64,000 bases of DNA from Planctomycetota bacterium (GTDB taxonomy: Bacteria > Planctomycetota > Planctomycetia > Pirellulales > PALSA-1355), in assembly GCA_003389325.1 (NCBI GenBank), contig QQVE01000034.1, positions 246,045 through 310,044 of the forward strand, written 5' to 3'. Within the stretch, counting starts at the first letter, position 1. Each line of letters opens with the position of its first letter. The position numbers and the translations under genes are program-made. The notes beneath the pieces are model-generated. The model searched no databases. It was given only the letters and a program-made list of their open reading frames with translations, and was not told where the DNA came from. Of the stretch, positions 45,047 through 53,412 are shown one piece after another.

Positions 45047-46078
45047 TTACGAATTGAGCTTCACGCTCGCGTCGTCCGCCACGTTGACCCATACGTGCAC
45101 GTGCGGCGAGCCACGGAAGTACCACACAAACGACGGGCCTTCCAGCCGCCAGCAATCCCAGACCTTGTCGTTGCCGATGTCACCGTCGCTGTAGAAGGCC
45201 AGCGAGCACTTCTCGAGCCCACCCTGGGCCTTCAGGCACGCCAGCGCCTCTTCGCGGTCGGTCCGCCGGTAGGGCTCGACGAGTTTCTGCAGCACTTCAC
45301 GCACCAGCGACTGCTGGTCGCCCGACATGTCGCTGACCGGGATACCGGGGAACTTGCCTTCTGCCCCCTGGAAGCCGGCATCCTGCTCGCGCGGCAACTT
45401 GGAAACCAAGGCCTTCTCGCGCTGCTTGCCGTCGAGCATGTCGTAGACCTTGTTGGCTGCCACGGCCTGCGGCCAGAAGACGTTGCCCGGGTGCGTGGGG
45501 CCTTCGTTGAAGCTGTCGGCGGCGTGGCCGTAGAAAATCGGCCCGCCGAAAGCCACGTGCTCGGCGCTGTTGCCGTCGGCCCGCAGCGTCATGTGGCGGC
45601 CGGTCATCACGAACTCGAACTTTTCGCCCGGCGTGCCGAACATGGCGATGCTCTGGTCTTCGCCGTAGCCGCCGGCATCGTCTTCGAGCTGCTTGTAGAT
45701 GCGCTCGTGCCAGTCGGGCTGGATGATTTCCTCGAAGATATCGCGGATCATCGCCTGCTGGTCCTTGGTGTAGAAATCGCCGCCGATGTTCTCCTCGGTG
45801 ATCTGCCAGTTGTTGGCGATCCGCGTGCGCAATAGTCCCCGTTCGGGGTCCATGTAGTCCCAGGCGAAGCAGATCTTTTCCTTCTGCTTGGGGCTGAGCG
45901 ATTCGTAGAGGTGCTTGGCCACGGATTCGGCCGAGCCGCCCGAAGCGTTGTCGGCGGCGTGGAGCAACAGCGGGGATGCACCCACGGCAACCGCGGCAGC
46001 GCCGGCGGACTTCAAGAACGCGCGTCGCGAAACCTCCGACGACGGCTCACAATCCCGGCAAATGCGAATGTGCGACAT
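45047..46078 (-). CDS. DUF3500 family protein with Tat signal
   Basis: The N-terminus SSEVSRRAFLKSAGAAAVAVGASPLLL is a twin-arginine signal (Arg18-Arg19), so the protein is exported folded. The rest (343 residues in all) has LSPKQKEKICFAWDYMDPERG, KFEFVMTGRHMTLRADGNSAEHVAFGGPIFYG and a C-terminal FYSDGDIGNDKVWDCWRLEGPSFVWYFRGSPHVHVWVNV. The His and aromatic content suggests a beta-rich metal or ligand binding domain; the motif order matches DUF3500, whose function is not known. The ATG at 46078 has GGGAGG about ten bases upstream. A strong terminator closes the gene. Confidence 0.75.
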   Translation of the reverse strand: MSHIRICRDCEPSSEVSRRAFLKSAGAAAVAVGASPLLLHAADNASGGSAESVAKHLYESLSPKQKEKICFAWDYMDPERGLLRTRIANNWQITEENIGGDFYTKDQQAMIRDIFEEIIQPDWHERIYKQLEDDAGGYGEDQSIAMFGTPGEKFEFVMTGRHMTLRADGNSAEHVAFGGPIFYGHAADSFNEGPTHPGNVFWPQAVAANKVYDMLDGKQREKALVSKLPREQDAGFQGAEGKFPGIPVSDMSGDQQSLVREVLQKLVEPYRRTDREEALACLKAQGGLEKCSLAFYSDGDIGNDKVWDCWRLEGPSFVWYFRGSPHVHVWVNVADDASVKLNS

Positions 46079-46190
46079 AACAGTAAAGCCTCCCTGAGAA
46101 AGCGGTTGGAAGCGAATCCCCCTCTGGCTCCGTGCCATTAGACATCAAGGGCAGGGCGGATGCAAATTGGCACCCGCTAGCCCCGCTGGA

Positions 46191-46221
46191 TTGGTGAGCC
46201 TTTGCAGTGGCGCGTTAGAAT
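46191..46221 (+). promoter_or_regulatory. candidate promoter of the zinc-ribbon/SUKH gene
   Basis: TTGGTG (46191-46196) and TAGAAT (46216-46221) are 19 bases apart, and transcription would start about 20 bases before the ATG at 46250. The spacing is slightly long. Confidence 0.35.
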
Positions 46222-46249
46222 CGCCCAAAGCAATTGAGCTGAGGGTGGC

Positions 46250-46894
46250 ATGAGCGACGACTACGTCTCATCAAGAACTCCTGAAGGGCCGCTCGGATTC
46301 TGTCCGCTGTGCAATTCGCACTGCCGGATCGAGCCGTCTCCCGAATCTGGGGATGCGACGTGTCCCAGCTGCGGCGTTCTGGTTTGGATAGACAGCACCG
46401 AGGCTGAATTGCCGTCGTTTTCCCGCCGCCGCCTTTCGCAACTCGGCCAGGCGGCGCGCTCGCGCACTCTATGCTGCGAGGAGTGGATCGCCTCGCTACG
46501 CGAGATTGTTGGCATCAAAGGGCCGCTTTCTCTCGAGGCGTTGCGAAAGTTCGAGTTGCAGTTCGCGGTTTCTTTGCCTGCGTCACTCTCGGACGCCCTG
46601 ATGACGCAGGACGGCGGACGCATTCTTGGAACGGAGGTCGATGTTTACCCCGTGAATCGGTGCGTCAATCTCACAGACGGGGTTTGGAGAACGTTGCCGC
46701 TCCCATGGCTTAAAGAGCCCCGAAGTCGGTACCGCATGATCTGCATCGGGAAGGCGCCAGGTGGGTCGGTTGTGCTGGACTATCGACGAAGCGACACAAC
46801 CCCCGGCGTATGCGTCCTCGATCATATCTTCGACGGAGAACTGAGAGCCGAGTTTGATTCGTTCGATCGATTCATTGAGGCAACCAAGGTCTAA
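46250..46894 (+). CDS. zinc-ribbon protein with SMI1/KNR4 (SUKH)-like domain
   Basis: Residues 17-45 form a zinc ribbon: GFCPLCNSHCRIEPSPESGD then ATCPSCGVLVW (two CxxC knuckles). Residues 95-214 resemble a SUKH domain: ALRKFELQFAVSLPASLSDALMTQDGGRIL, then WLKEPRSRYRMICIGKAPGGSVVLDYR and the closing FDSFDRFIEATKV. SUKH proteins include many immunity proteins against contact-dependent toxins as well as housekeeping ligand binders. No toxin gene is adjacent, so immunity is only one possibility. Compared with its neighbours its codon use is less GC-biased (several ATT, TTT and GTT codons). The ATG at 46250 follows GAGGGTGG. It is convergent with mutM. Confidence 0.6.
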   Translation: MSDDYVSSRTPEGPLGFCPLCNSHCRIEPSPESGDATCPSCGVLVWIDSTEAELPSFSRRRLSQLGQAARSRTLCCEEWIASLREIVGIKGPLSLEALRKFELQFAVSLPASLSDALMTQDGGRILGTEVDVYPVNRCVNLTDGVWRTLPLPWLKEPRSRYRMICIGKAPGGSVVLDYRRSDTTPGVCVLDHIFDGELRAEFDSFDRFIEATKV

Positions 46895-46898
46895 GAAA

Positions 46899-47765
46899 TC
46901 AACTGCTGGGTGATCGCCGCCGTTGTTGCGGGGCCCGCTGGCAGCGCGGGCAGAAGAACGTCGACCGCTGTGTCTGCACGATGCGCTCGATCGTCGCTTT
47001 GCCGCAACCGGGACACACGTCGCCGGCCCGGTTGTAGACGCGGTGGTGGTTCTGGTAGCTGCCTTGCTGGTTGAGGGCGTTGCGGTAGGTGCCGTCGCCG
47101 AGCGTCGAGCCCTCGTAGCGGATGGCCATTTCCAGCACCTCGTGCATCGCCGCGTGCAGCTTTCGCCACTGGGCCGGCCGCAGTTGATCGCACGGCTTGG
47201 CGGGGTGAATCCCGGCGACGTGCAGCATCTCGCTGGCATACAGATTGCCGATTCCGGCCAGCGCCTTTTGGTCGAGCAGCGCCACCTTGATCGCGCGGCG
47301 GCTGTGCTTCAGCCGCGCCCGCAATTCGTCGGCAGTGACCATCAGCGCATCGGGGCCGATGTCGCCCGAGCCGTAGCGCACGGCGAACTCGCTGGGCGAG
47401 ACAAGCCGCACGGAGCCCAGCCCGCGGCGGTCCCAGAACAGCAGTTCGTCGATGTCGCCGCCGGCCAACTTGACCTGCAGCCGCAGATGCTCGGGCGTCG
47501 GCGGAGCGGCCAGGAGCACCAGGCCCGTCATCCGCGGCTCGAACACCAGCGCGTCGCCCGAGTCGAGCCGCACGACGACCCGCTTGCCGATGCGATCGAC
47601 TGCCGTGATCGTGCATCCGCAGGTGCGCCGACACAGGGAGTCGATGCGGGGCGCGACCAGGATCGGCCGCTTGGCACACTTCGGCCGGCGCACGTCGACG
47701 ATGCGGCTGCCGACAATGGCTTGCACGCCGCGGCGCATTGTTTCGACTTCGGGCAACTCGGGCAT
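46899..47765 (-). CDS. mutM: formamidopyrimidine-DNA glycosylase MutM (Fpg)
   Basis: Removes 8-oxoguanine and ring-opened purines. The catalytic N-terminus PELPEVETMRRG (Pro2, Glu3) is present from the ATG at 47765, and VFEPRMTGLVLL is also seen. The helix-two-turn-helix region has LLDQKALAGIGNLYASEMLHVAGIHP. The C-terminal zinc finger has four cysteines (VCPGCG and FFCPRCQ). Length 288 residues, normal for the family. Its stop is four bases from the convergent SUKH-like gene. Confidence 0.94.
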   Translation of the reverse strand: MPELPEVETMRRGVQAIVGSRIVDVRRPKCAKRPILVAPRIDSLCRRTCGCTITAVDRIGKRVVVRLDSGDALVFEPRMTGLVLLAAPPTPEHLRLQVKLAGGDIDELLFWDRRGLGSVRLVSPSEFAVRYGSGDIGPDALMVTADELRARLKHSRRAIKVALLDQKALAGIGNLYASEMLHVAGIHPAKPCDQLRPAQWRKLHAAMHEVLEMAIRYEGSTLGDGTYRNALNQQGSYQNHHRVYNRAGDVCPGCGKATIERIVQTQRSTFFCPRCQRAPQQRRRSPSS

Positions 47766-47848
47766 CGTCGGGGCTGCTCGTCGGGACCGCGGCTTTGTGG
47801 TAATCTGGCGACGAAGTTTCCCGCGCCCCATGGAGAAAAACACGCCTC

Positions 47849-48133
47849 ATGCTGTACCTGAATGTTCTACTGACCGTCAAGGACTCCAAGGATGTCGAGA
47901 CCGTCAAGAACCTGCTGATCGAGGCCGGCAAGCACTCGCGCACCGAGCCCGGCTGTGCCCGCTTCGAGGTCTATCACTCCACCGCCGAGCCGACCAGATT
48001 CATGCTCAACGAGCACTGGGAATCGCAGGCAGCGATCGACGGCCACCGCAAGGGCCACGCCTATACGCAGATCTACCAGCCGCAGGTCCTCCCGCTGGTG
48101 GACCGCGAGGGGCACCCCTCGAACCTGCTCTAG
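47849..48133 (+). CDS. antibiotic biosynthesis monooxygenase (ABM/YgiN-like) protein
   Basis: A 94-residue ferredoxin-like-fold protein. YLNVLLTVKDSKDVETVKNLLIEAGKHSRTEPGCARFEVYHS, then RFMLNEHWESQAAIDGHRKG and a C-terminal YQPQVLPLVDREGH give the typical ABM pattern (EPGC.RFEVY, E.W.S..A...H). Such dimers act on quinols or small aromatics, or have no known substrate. The ATG at 47849 starts the fold exactly. Divergent from mutM; the dispersed repeat follows its stop. Confidence 0.85.
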   Translation: MLYLNVLLTVKDSKDVETVKNLLIEAGKHSRTEPGCARFEVYHSTAEPTRFMLNEHWESQAAIDGHRKGHAYTQIYQPQVLPLVDREGHPSNLL

Positions 48134-48150
48134 CGACGACGTGTCTGCCC

Positions 48151-48250
48151 ACCAGGCCGAGGCGCGAGCGAGGGTCGCTCGGCGCTGATTACCGAGCGGC
48201 CCGTGCTGAAAAAACGAACGACGCGACCCTCACTCGCGCTTCGGGCTGGT
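48151..48250. repeat. dispersed inverted repeat, copy 2 (28-base arms)
   Basis: Arms at 48151-48178 and 48223-48250 match as reverse complements in 25 of 28 positions around a 44-base centre. The right arm reads CTCGCGCTTCGGGCT, as in the copy at 22595-22662. The element separates the ABM gene from trpB. Confidence 0.75.
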
Positions 48251-48333
48251 GAGCGGGCCTTGTCGATCGGGAACCGCTGAAGGACAATGAATCGTTTGGA
48301 AACGCGCCGCCAACCTCCACGTTGAGTCCCACG

Positions 48334-49536
48334 ATGTCCGTCTCCTCCCACGTGCCTGATGCTGCCGGGCGATTCGGCAATTTCGGCGGACGCTACGTGC
48401 CCGAGACGCTGATGCGGGCGCTCGACGAGTTGGCCGCCGAGTACGAGAAGGCCAAGCGGGACAAAGCGTTTCAGGCCGAGCTCGAGGACCTGTTGCACAA
48501 CTACGTGGGCCGCCCGTCGCCGTTGTATCACGCCCGACGGCTGAGCGAGGAGTGTGGCGGCGCGCAGATCTACCTCAAGCGCGAAGACCTCAACCATACC
48601 GGCGCCCACAAGATCAACAACACGCTCGGCCAGGCCCTGCTCACGATTCGGATGGGCAAGAAACGCGTGATTGCCGAAACCGGGGCCGGCCAGCACGGCG
48701 TGGCCACGGCGACCGCCTGTGCCCGGTTCGGCCTGGATTGCATCGTGTACATGGGCGAGGAGGACATTCGTCGCCAACAGCCCAACGTGTTCAGCATGAA
48801 GCTGCTGGGGGCCGAAGTGCGACCCGTGACCGGCGGGTCGCGCACGCTGCGCGACGCGATCAACGAGGCGATGCGCGACTGGATGTCGTCGGTCGAGACG
48901 ACGCACTACATTCTGGGCTCGGTGGTTGGGCCGCACCCGTTTCCGCGGATCGTCCGCGATTTTCAGGCCGTGATCGGCCGCGAGACGATCGAACAAGCGA
49001 AACGCCAGATCGGCCGCCTGCCCGATCGGGTCGTGGCCTGCGTCGGCGGCGGCAGCAACGCGGCCGGCATGTTCTATCCCTTCGTCGAAGAGCAGGGGGT
49101 CGAGCTGGTGGGCGTCGAGGCCGGCGGCCGCTCGGGCGAACCGGGCCAGCACGCCTCGCCGCTCTCGTACGGGCAGCCCGGCGTGCTGCACGGCAGCTTC
49201 AGCTACGTGATGCAGGACGAGGACGGCCAGACCTGCGACGTGCATTCGGTTTCGGCCGGGTTGGACTATCCGGGCGTGGGCCCCGAGCATAGCTACTGGA
49301 AAGACTCCGGACGTGTCAGCTACACCAGTTGCCGGGACTCCGACGCGCTGCTCGCCTTCGGGGCGCTGGCCAAGGCTGAGGGCATTTTGCCGGCGCTGGA
49401 AAGCTCGCATGCCGTGGCCAAAGCCATGGAACTAGCCGCCGGCCGCCCCAAGGACGAAGTGATCGTCGTCTGCCTCTCGGGCCGCGGCGACAAGGATGCC
49501 GCTGAGATCGCCCGGCTGACCGGAAAAGAAACCTAG
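48334..49536 (+). CDS. trpB: tryptophan synthase beta chain TrpB
   Basis: PLP enzyme joining indole and serine. The N-terminal [16 protein letters not shown], the PLP lysine Lys93 in [27 protein letters not shown], the phosphate loop [13 protein letters not shown] and [15 protein letters not shown] are all present. It is a standard TrpB1 of 400 residues. The ATG at 48334 is preferred to a TTG 12 bases upstream. It is followed 28 bases later by trpA; other trp genes are not in the window. Confidence 0.96.
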   Translation: MSVSSHVPDAAGRFGNFGGRYVPETLMRALDELAAEYEKAKRDKAFQAELEDLLHNYVGRPSPLYHARRLSEECGGAQIYLKREDLNHTGAHKINNTLGQALLTIRMGKKRVIAETGAGQHGVATATACARFGLDCIVYMGEEDIRRQQPNVFSMKLLGAEVRPVTGGSRTLRDAINEAMRDWMSSVETTHYILGSVVGPHPFPRIVRDFQAVIGRETIEQAKRQIGRLPDRVVACVGGGSNAAGMFYPFVEEQGVELVGVEAGGRSGEPGQHASPLSYGQPGVLHGSFSYVMQDEDGQTCDVHSVSAGLDYPGVGPEHSYWKDSGRVSYTSCRDSDALLAFGALAKAEGILPALESSHAVAKAMELAAGRPKDEVIVVCLSGRGDKDAAEIARLTGKET

Positions 49537-49564
49537 CCGTCGCCTCGCCGAAAGATTCAACACG

Positions 49565-50365
49565 ATGTCGCGGATCGACGAACTCTTCGAGCGGCTTCGC
49601 GTTCAGGGTCAGAAAGCCCTGATGCCGTTCATCACCGCCGGCGACCCCGACCTGGAATTCACCGCCGCCGTGCTGGTCGAGTTGATGAGGCGCGGCAGCC
49701 ACATGTGCGAGTTGGGCATTCCGTACAGCGACCCGATCGCCGACGGTCCCGTGATTCAAGCCTCGTACACCCGGGCGCTGGACCACAAGCTCAAGCTCGC
49801 GCAGATCCTCGAAATGCTCTCCGGCGCAACGCCAAAGCTGTCGGGCCCTGTCGTCACGATGGTCAGCTACGCCATCGTGCTGCGGCACGGACTGAAGGCC
49901 TATGTCGAGGATGCGCAGCGGGCCGGCGTGGCCGGGGCGATCGTGCCCGACCTGCCGGCCGACGAAGCGGGCGAGCTGGCGAAGCTGTGCCGCGCGGCCG
50001 ACTTCAGCCTGATTCAACTCGTCACGCCCACCACGCCGCGCGACCGGGCCCTGCGCATCGCTGAAAGCTCGACCGGCTTTCTGTACTACGTTTCGGTCAC
50101 GGGCATCACCGGCGAACGCACCGAATTGCCGCAAAGCCTGGTCGACAACGTCGGCTGGCTCCGCGAGCAAACGCCGCTGCCGATCTGCATCGGCTTCGGC
50201 ATCAGCCAGCCGCAACACGTCAAGCAACTGGCTCCTGTGGCCGACGGCCTGATCGTCGGCTCGGCCATTGTCCGCCGCATCGCCGAAGCCGCCACCAAAC
50301 CGCGCGAAAAGGTGTTGGCCGACGTGGGAGAGTATGTAGCGACCCTGCTGGCAGCACTGCCTTAG
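49565..50365 (+). CDS. trpA: tryptophan synthase alpha chain TrpA
   Basis: Cleaves indole-3-glycerol phosphate and channels indole to TrpB. The catalytic residues Glu49 (MCELGIPYSD) and Asp60 (PIADGPVIQ) are in place. The KALMPFITAGDPD N-terminus, IVPDLPADEAGEL, YYVSVTGITGER and the phosphate-binding GFGISQPQHV and GLIVGSAIVRRI are present. Length 266 residues. trpB-trpA form a two-gene operon that ends in a small hairpin at 50367-50384. Confidence 0.96.
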   Translation: MSRIDELFERLRVQGQKALMPFITAGDPDLEFTAAVLVELMRRGSHMCELGIPYSDPIADGPVIQASYTRALDHKLKLAQILEMLSGATPKLSGPVVTMVSYAIVLRHGLKAYVEDAQRAGVAGAIVPDLPADEAGELAKLCRAADFSLIQLVTPTTPRDRALRIAESSTGFLYYVSVTGITGERTELPQSLVDNVGWLREQTPLPICIGFGISQPQHVKQLAPVADGLIVGSAIVRRIAEAATKPREKVLADVGEYVATLLAALP

Positions 50366-50366
50366 C

Positions 50367-50384
50367 CGGCACATTCATGTGCCG
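50367..50384. terminator. small hairpin at the end of trpA
   Basis: CGGCACA-ttca-TGTGCCG is a perfect 7-base stem starting two bases after the trpA stop, between two convergent genes. No U-tract follows. Confidence 0.4.
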
Positions 50385-50417
50385 TGCGCGGTCGCCCATT
50401 CGCGCTGCGGTTCTAAA

Positions 50418-52559
50418 CTAGATCACGACATCGTCGTTACGCTGTCGCGCGTCAAACCTGAACTCGACGTCGTCAATTCGCACGAATGCTCCGCTCCCGG
50501 ACGGCAGGGCGAGCTTTCCTGGCGTCTTCTTTTCGACCAGCACAGCCACGCCGACGCCCCGATTCGTCTGAATAGCCCCGCCGTCCTGGCTGCGCAACGT
50601 GACCGACACCTCAAACCGCTCGTAGTTCGGCTTGCCCGATGCGCTCCAGGCCGGCCGAAACTCGGTTGAGGCGAACCGCTCGTGCTCGGTATGGTTCTTT
50701 TTCAAATCCATAAATGCAAAGATGGTCAGCCGGCAGGCAAAGTGCTTGAGAAACCACTTGCGATAGGCCTCGGCCGACGATCCTCCGCCGGCGGCATGCA
50801 CGGCGAACCGGTACGTGCCGGCCATCGGATTGCGGACTTCCTGCGACAGCATCAGCAGTGTGTCGGGTTTCAGCAGGATCGGATCGTCACGGCCCGACAG
50901 GCTCCAACCGAGCCGAACATGCCTTCTTCCGCTCCGGGAATTTGCATCATCGTCGATCAATGCCACCCCCCACGGTGCAGCACCAGCACTTCCGACCAGC
51001 GGCGAAGCCTGCCACGACTTGAAACGCTGCGTGGTGCCGTGCGGCTCGAGCGGCCGCCCGCTTTCGAAATCGACGTCGCGAATCTGTCGCTCGTCAAAAG
51101 GCGGCACCAGGGCGAGATCGCCTCCCGGCTCGGTGCGTTCCGTCGTGGCAGGTCGCGATCCCAACAAAGCCCGGATCGGCTCGCCCTCGGTGACCGGTAG
51201 GGGGCGTCCGGTGCGATCGTGAAACGTGGCCGTGTGCTCGATGCCCAGCAGGTGAAACATCGTGGCGGTGAGATCGGGTGGCTGCACGCGATCCGAGGCC
51301 GGGTAACCGCCGGTGCGATCGCTCGAGCCGTGCACCTGCCCGCCGCTGATACCGGCTCCGGCCATCGCGAAACTGAACACGTTGCCCCAGTGGTCGCGAC
51401 CGCCGTCTTTGTTGATTTTGGGCGTGCGTCCAAACTCGGCCACGGCCACGACCAGCGTCTCGTCGAGCAGGCCCCGCTGTTCGAGATCCTCGAGCAGGGC
51501 CGAGTAGCCAACGTCGAAAATCGGGCAGAGGAAGTCCTGCAAGCGGTCGGCGTTCTGCGCGTGCGTATCCCACATGGGATTGGTCACGGCCGAATCGCCC
51601 GGCTCGCGCGGCCAGCCCACGTGCACCAGTCGCACGCCGGCCTCGATCAGCCGCCGCGCCAACAGCACGCACTGCCCCCAGCGATTCTTGCCGTAGCGCT
51701 CGCGCACGCTGTCGGGCTCGTCGCGGATGCGAAAGGCCTCGCGAGCCGCCCCGGAGGTCAACAGCCCGAAGGCGGCCTGGCGAATCTTGTCGAAGTCGCG
51801 CGCGGCGGCCGAGCGCTCGGCCTCGTCGAGGTGGCGACCAACGTGGTCGAACAGCGAGACGCGGCGCTCGAGCCTCAGCGGGGAAATGCCGTCCTGCAGG
51901 GCGAGGCCCTCGATCTCGTAGTTCGCGCTCGAGGGATCGCCGATGAAGCGGTCGGGATCCCACTGCGCGCCCAGGAAGCCGGCCGTTTGCCCCGCAGGCG
52001 TCACGTTCTCGTTGAGGCGGATGATATCGGGAACCCAGACGCTGGTGAGTGCCGGCACGCGCTCGCTCGGCTTGAGCATTTTGACGATCGAACCGAAGTA
52101 GGGCCAGTCGCTCGACTTGATCTCGCGGGCGCTGCCCGAGGTGTGCTTATTGCCGGTGAGCACCCAGTAGCCGCTCGAGCTGTGGATGTTGTCGCCGGTG
52201 GCCATCGAGCGCACCACGGCCATCTTGTCCGCCACGCGCGCGGTGCGCGGCAGGAGCTCGCAGAACTGGATGCCCGGCACGTTGGTAGCGATCGGCTGGA
52301 AGGGGCCTCGGATTTCGGCCGGCGCCAGCGGCTTGGGGTCGAACGTCTCGTGCTGCGGTGGGCCGCCTTGCAGCCAAAGATAGATAATGTTCTTGGCACG
52401 CCCGAAGGTGGGATCGCCCGCCGCGGGAGCCGCCCGGGCGTCGGCCCGCAAGAGCGACGGCAGCGCCATGCCCAGCAGATTCAGCCCGCCGATGCGCATC
52501 AACTCGCGCCGCGAGATGCGATCGCATAGCGAGTAGGGCCGATCGAAGAGCGAGAACAT
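50418..52559 (-). CDS. DUF1501 (sulfatase/phosphatase-superfamily) protein with C-terminal extension
   Basis: Residues 1-45 carry a Tat signal (ISRRELMRIGGLNLLGMALPSLL, Arg17-Arg18). The DUF1501 domain spans about 50-470: [106 protein letters not shown] and PPDLTATMFHLLGIE. The acidic/His residues at HETFDPK, DTHAQN and GRDHW are where the alkaline-phosphatase-like fold binds metal. Residues about 490-713 are an extra domain unlike the second DUF1501 protein here. Its biological substrate is unknown. The ATG at 52559 has AGGAG about 12 bases upstream; a TATACT on the minus strand at 52601-52606 may be its -10 box. Confidence 0.85.
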   Translation of the reverse strand: MFSLFDRPYSLCDRISRRELMRIGGLNLLGMALPSLLRADARAAPAAGDPTFGRAKNIIYLWLQGGPPQHETFDPKPLAPAEIRGPFQPIATNVPGIQFCELLPRTARVADKMAVVRSMATGDNIHSSSGYWVLTGNKHTSGSAREIKSSDWPYFGSIVKMLKPSERVPALTSVWVPDIIRLNENVTPAGQTAGFLGAQWDPDRFIGDPSSANYEIEGLALQDGISPLRLERRVSLFDHVGRHLDEAERSAAARDFDKIRQAAFGLLTSGAAREAFRIRDEPDSVRERYGKNRWGQCVLLARRLIEAGVRLVHVGWPREPGDSAVTNPMWDTHAQNADRLQDFLCPIFDVGYSALLEDLEQRGLLDETLVVAVAEFGRTPKINKDGGRDHWGNVFSFAMAGAGISGGQVHGSSDRTGGYPASDRVQPPDLTATMFHLLGIEHTATFHDRTGRPLPVTEGEPIRALLGSRPATTERTEPGGDLALVPPFDERQIRDVDFESGRPLEPHGTTQRFKSWQASPLVGSAGAAPWGVALIDDDANSRSGRRHVRLGWSLSGRDDPILLKPDTLLMLSQEVRNPMAGTYRFAVHAAGGGSSAEAYRKWFLKHFACRLTIFAFMDLKKNHTEHERFASTEFRPAWSASGKPNYERFEVSVTLRSQDGGAIQTNRGVGVAVLVEKKTPGKLALPSGSGAFVRIDDVEFRFDARQRNDDVVI

Positions 52560-52801
52560 TGGGATGTCGTCTCCTCGCGAGTACCAGGCGGAGTGTCCCC
52601 AGTATAGCGAAATGGCAGGTCGCGTCACGCGCGGCTGTTTGCGGTGACTTGTTTACGCTAAGGCGGCGGAGAAAACGGATTGTGACGCAATTCACGAGCA
52701 TTCCGGCTCAACTTGACCCACCCGGCCGTGCCGACTTAAATGCAAGTGAGGCGGACGATTTGCCGGACTGGACAAACGAGTCGGAATCGAAGAGGTGGTC
52801 C

Positions 52802-53344
52802 ATGACTGCCGATCGCCCTGAAGTCCCTTTGCGTGACTTCTTCGCGGGTGTTGCTGAGTACGCGTTTCAAACACGGATCGGAATCGCCGATCCGCCGCTG
52901 ATCGACTACATCACCGACCTGTTGACCCGCTTCACCCGGGCCGATGCCCTGTACAACGTGCGCGATCTGGCCGGCCGCCGCGTAGGCGAAGTGGCCCTGA
53001 TGCTGGCCGAAGCCGAAGCCCACGTCGGCGACGCCCGCCGCGAAGTGCACCGCCAGATCGGCGACTTCGCCCTCTTTTGGGCCGGCGTCTATCCCGAGGC
53101 CCTGGGGCACGCGGCGCGCGGCAAGCGCTCGACCAAGGATCGCTTCGGCGATTTCTGTTCTCACGGCAAGCGGGCCTACCACATCGCCAGCACCATTCCG
53201 GTGGAAGCGACTGACGTGCACAGCGAGTTGCTCGAGCGTCTGAGCCATGAATTCGAATTGTGCGCCTACGGTCTGAGCGAAGCCCGCAAGGAGTGGGAGC
53301 GCCGCGACCCGGGCGGCGACGGGCAATTGGTGGTGTTCAACTAG
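52802..53344 (+). CDS. all-helical protein of unknown function (180 aa)
   Basis: The sequence PLRDFFAGVAEYAFQTRIGI, then LIDYITDLLTRFTRADALYNVRD, VGEVALMLAEAEAHVGDARREVHRQIGDFALFWAGVYPEAL and VHSELLERLSHEFELCAYGLSEARKEWERRD predicts a soluble helical bundle. I do not recognise a named family. The start is set at ATG 52802 because AGAGG lies six to eight bases upstream; a GTG at 52682 is the alternative. It lies between the two DUF1501 genes, divergent from one and upstream of the other. Confidence 0.7.
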   Translation: MTADRPEVPLRDFFAGVAEYAFQTRIGIADPPLIDYITDLLTRFTRADALYNVRDLAGRRVGEVALMLAEAEAHVGDARREVHRQIGDFALFWAGVYPEALGHAARGKRSTKDRFGDFCSHGKRAYHIASTIPVEATDVHSELLERLSHEFELCAYGLSEARKEWERRDPGGDGQLVVFN

Positions 53345-53351
53345 GCATTTC

Positions 53352-53381
53352 TTGACCGCGCGCGTCCTTTTGGCCCATACT
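53352..53381 (+). promoter_or_regulatory. sigma-70-like promoter of the second DUF1501 gene
   Basis: TTGACC (53352-53357) and CATACT (53376-53381) are 18 bases apart. The transcript would start near 53388, about 25 bases before the ATG at 53413. Confidence 0.5.
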
Positions 53382-53412
53382 GTGCGGGTACCTTGGCTCG
53401 CCAAAAGGGGAG

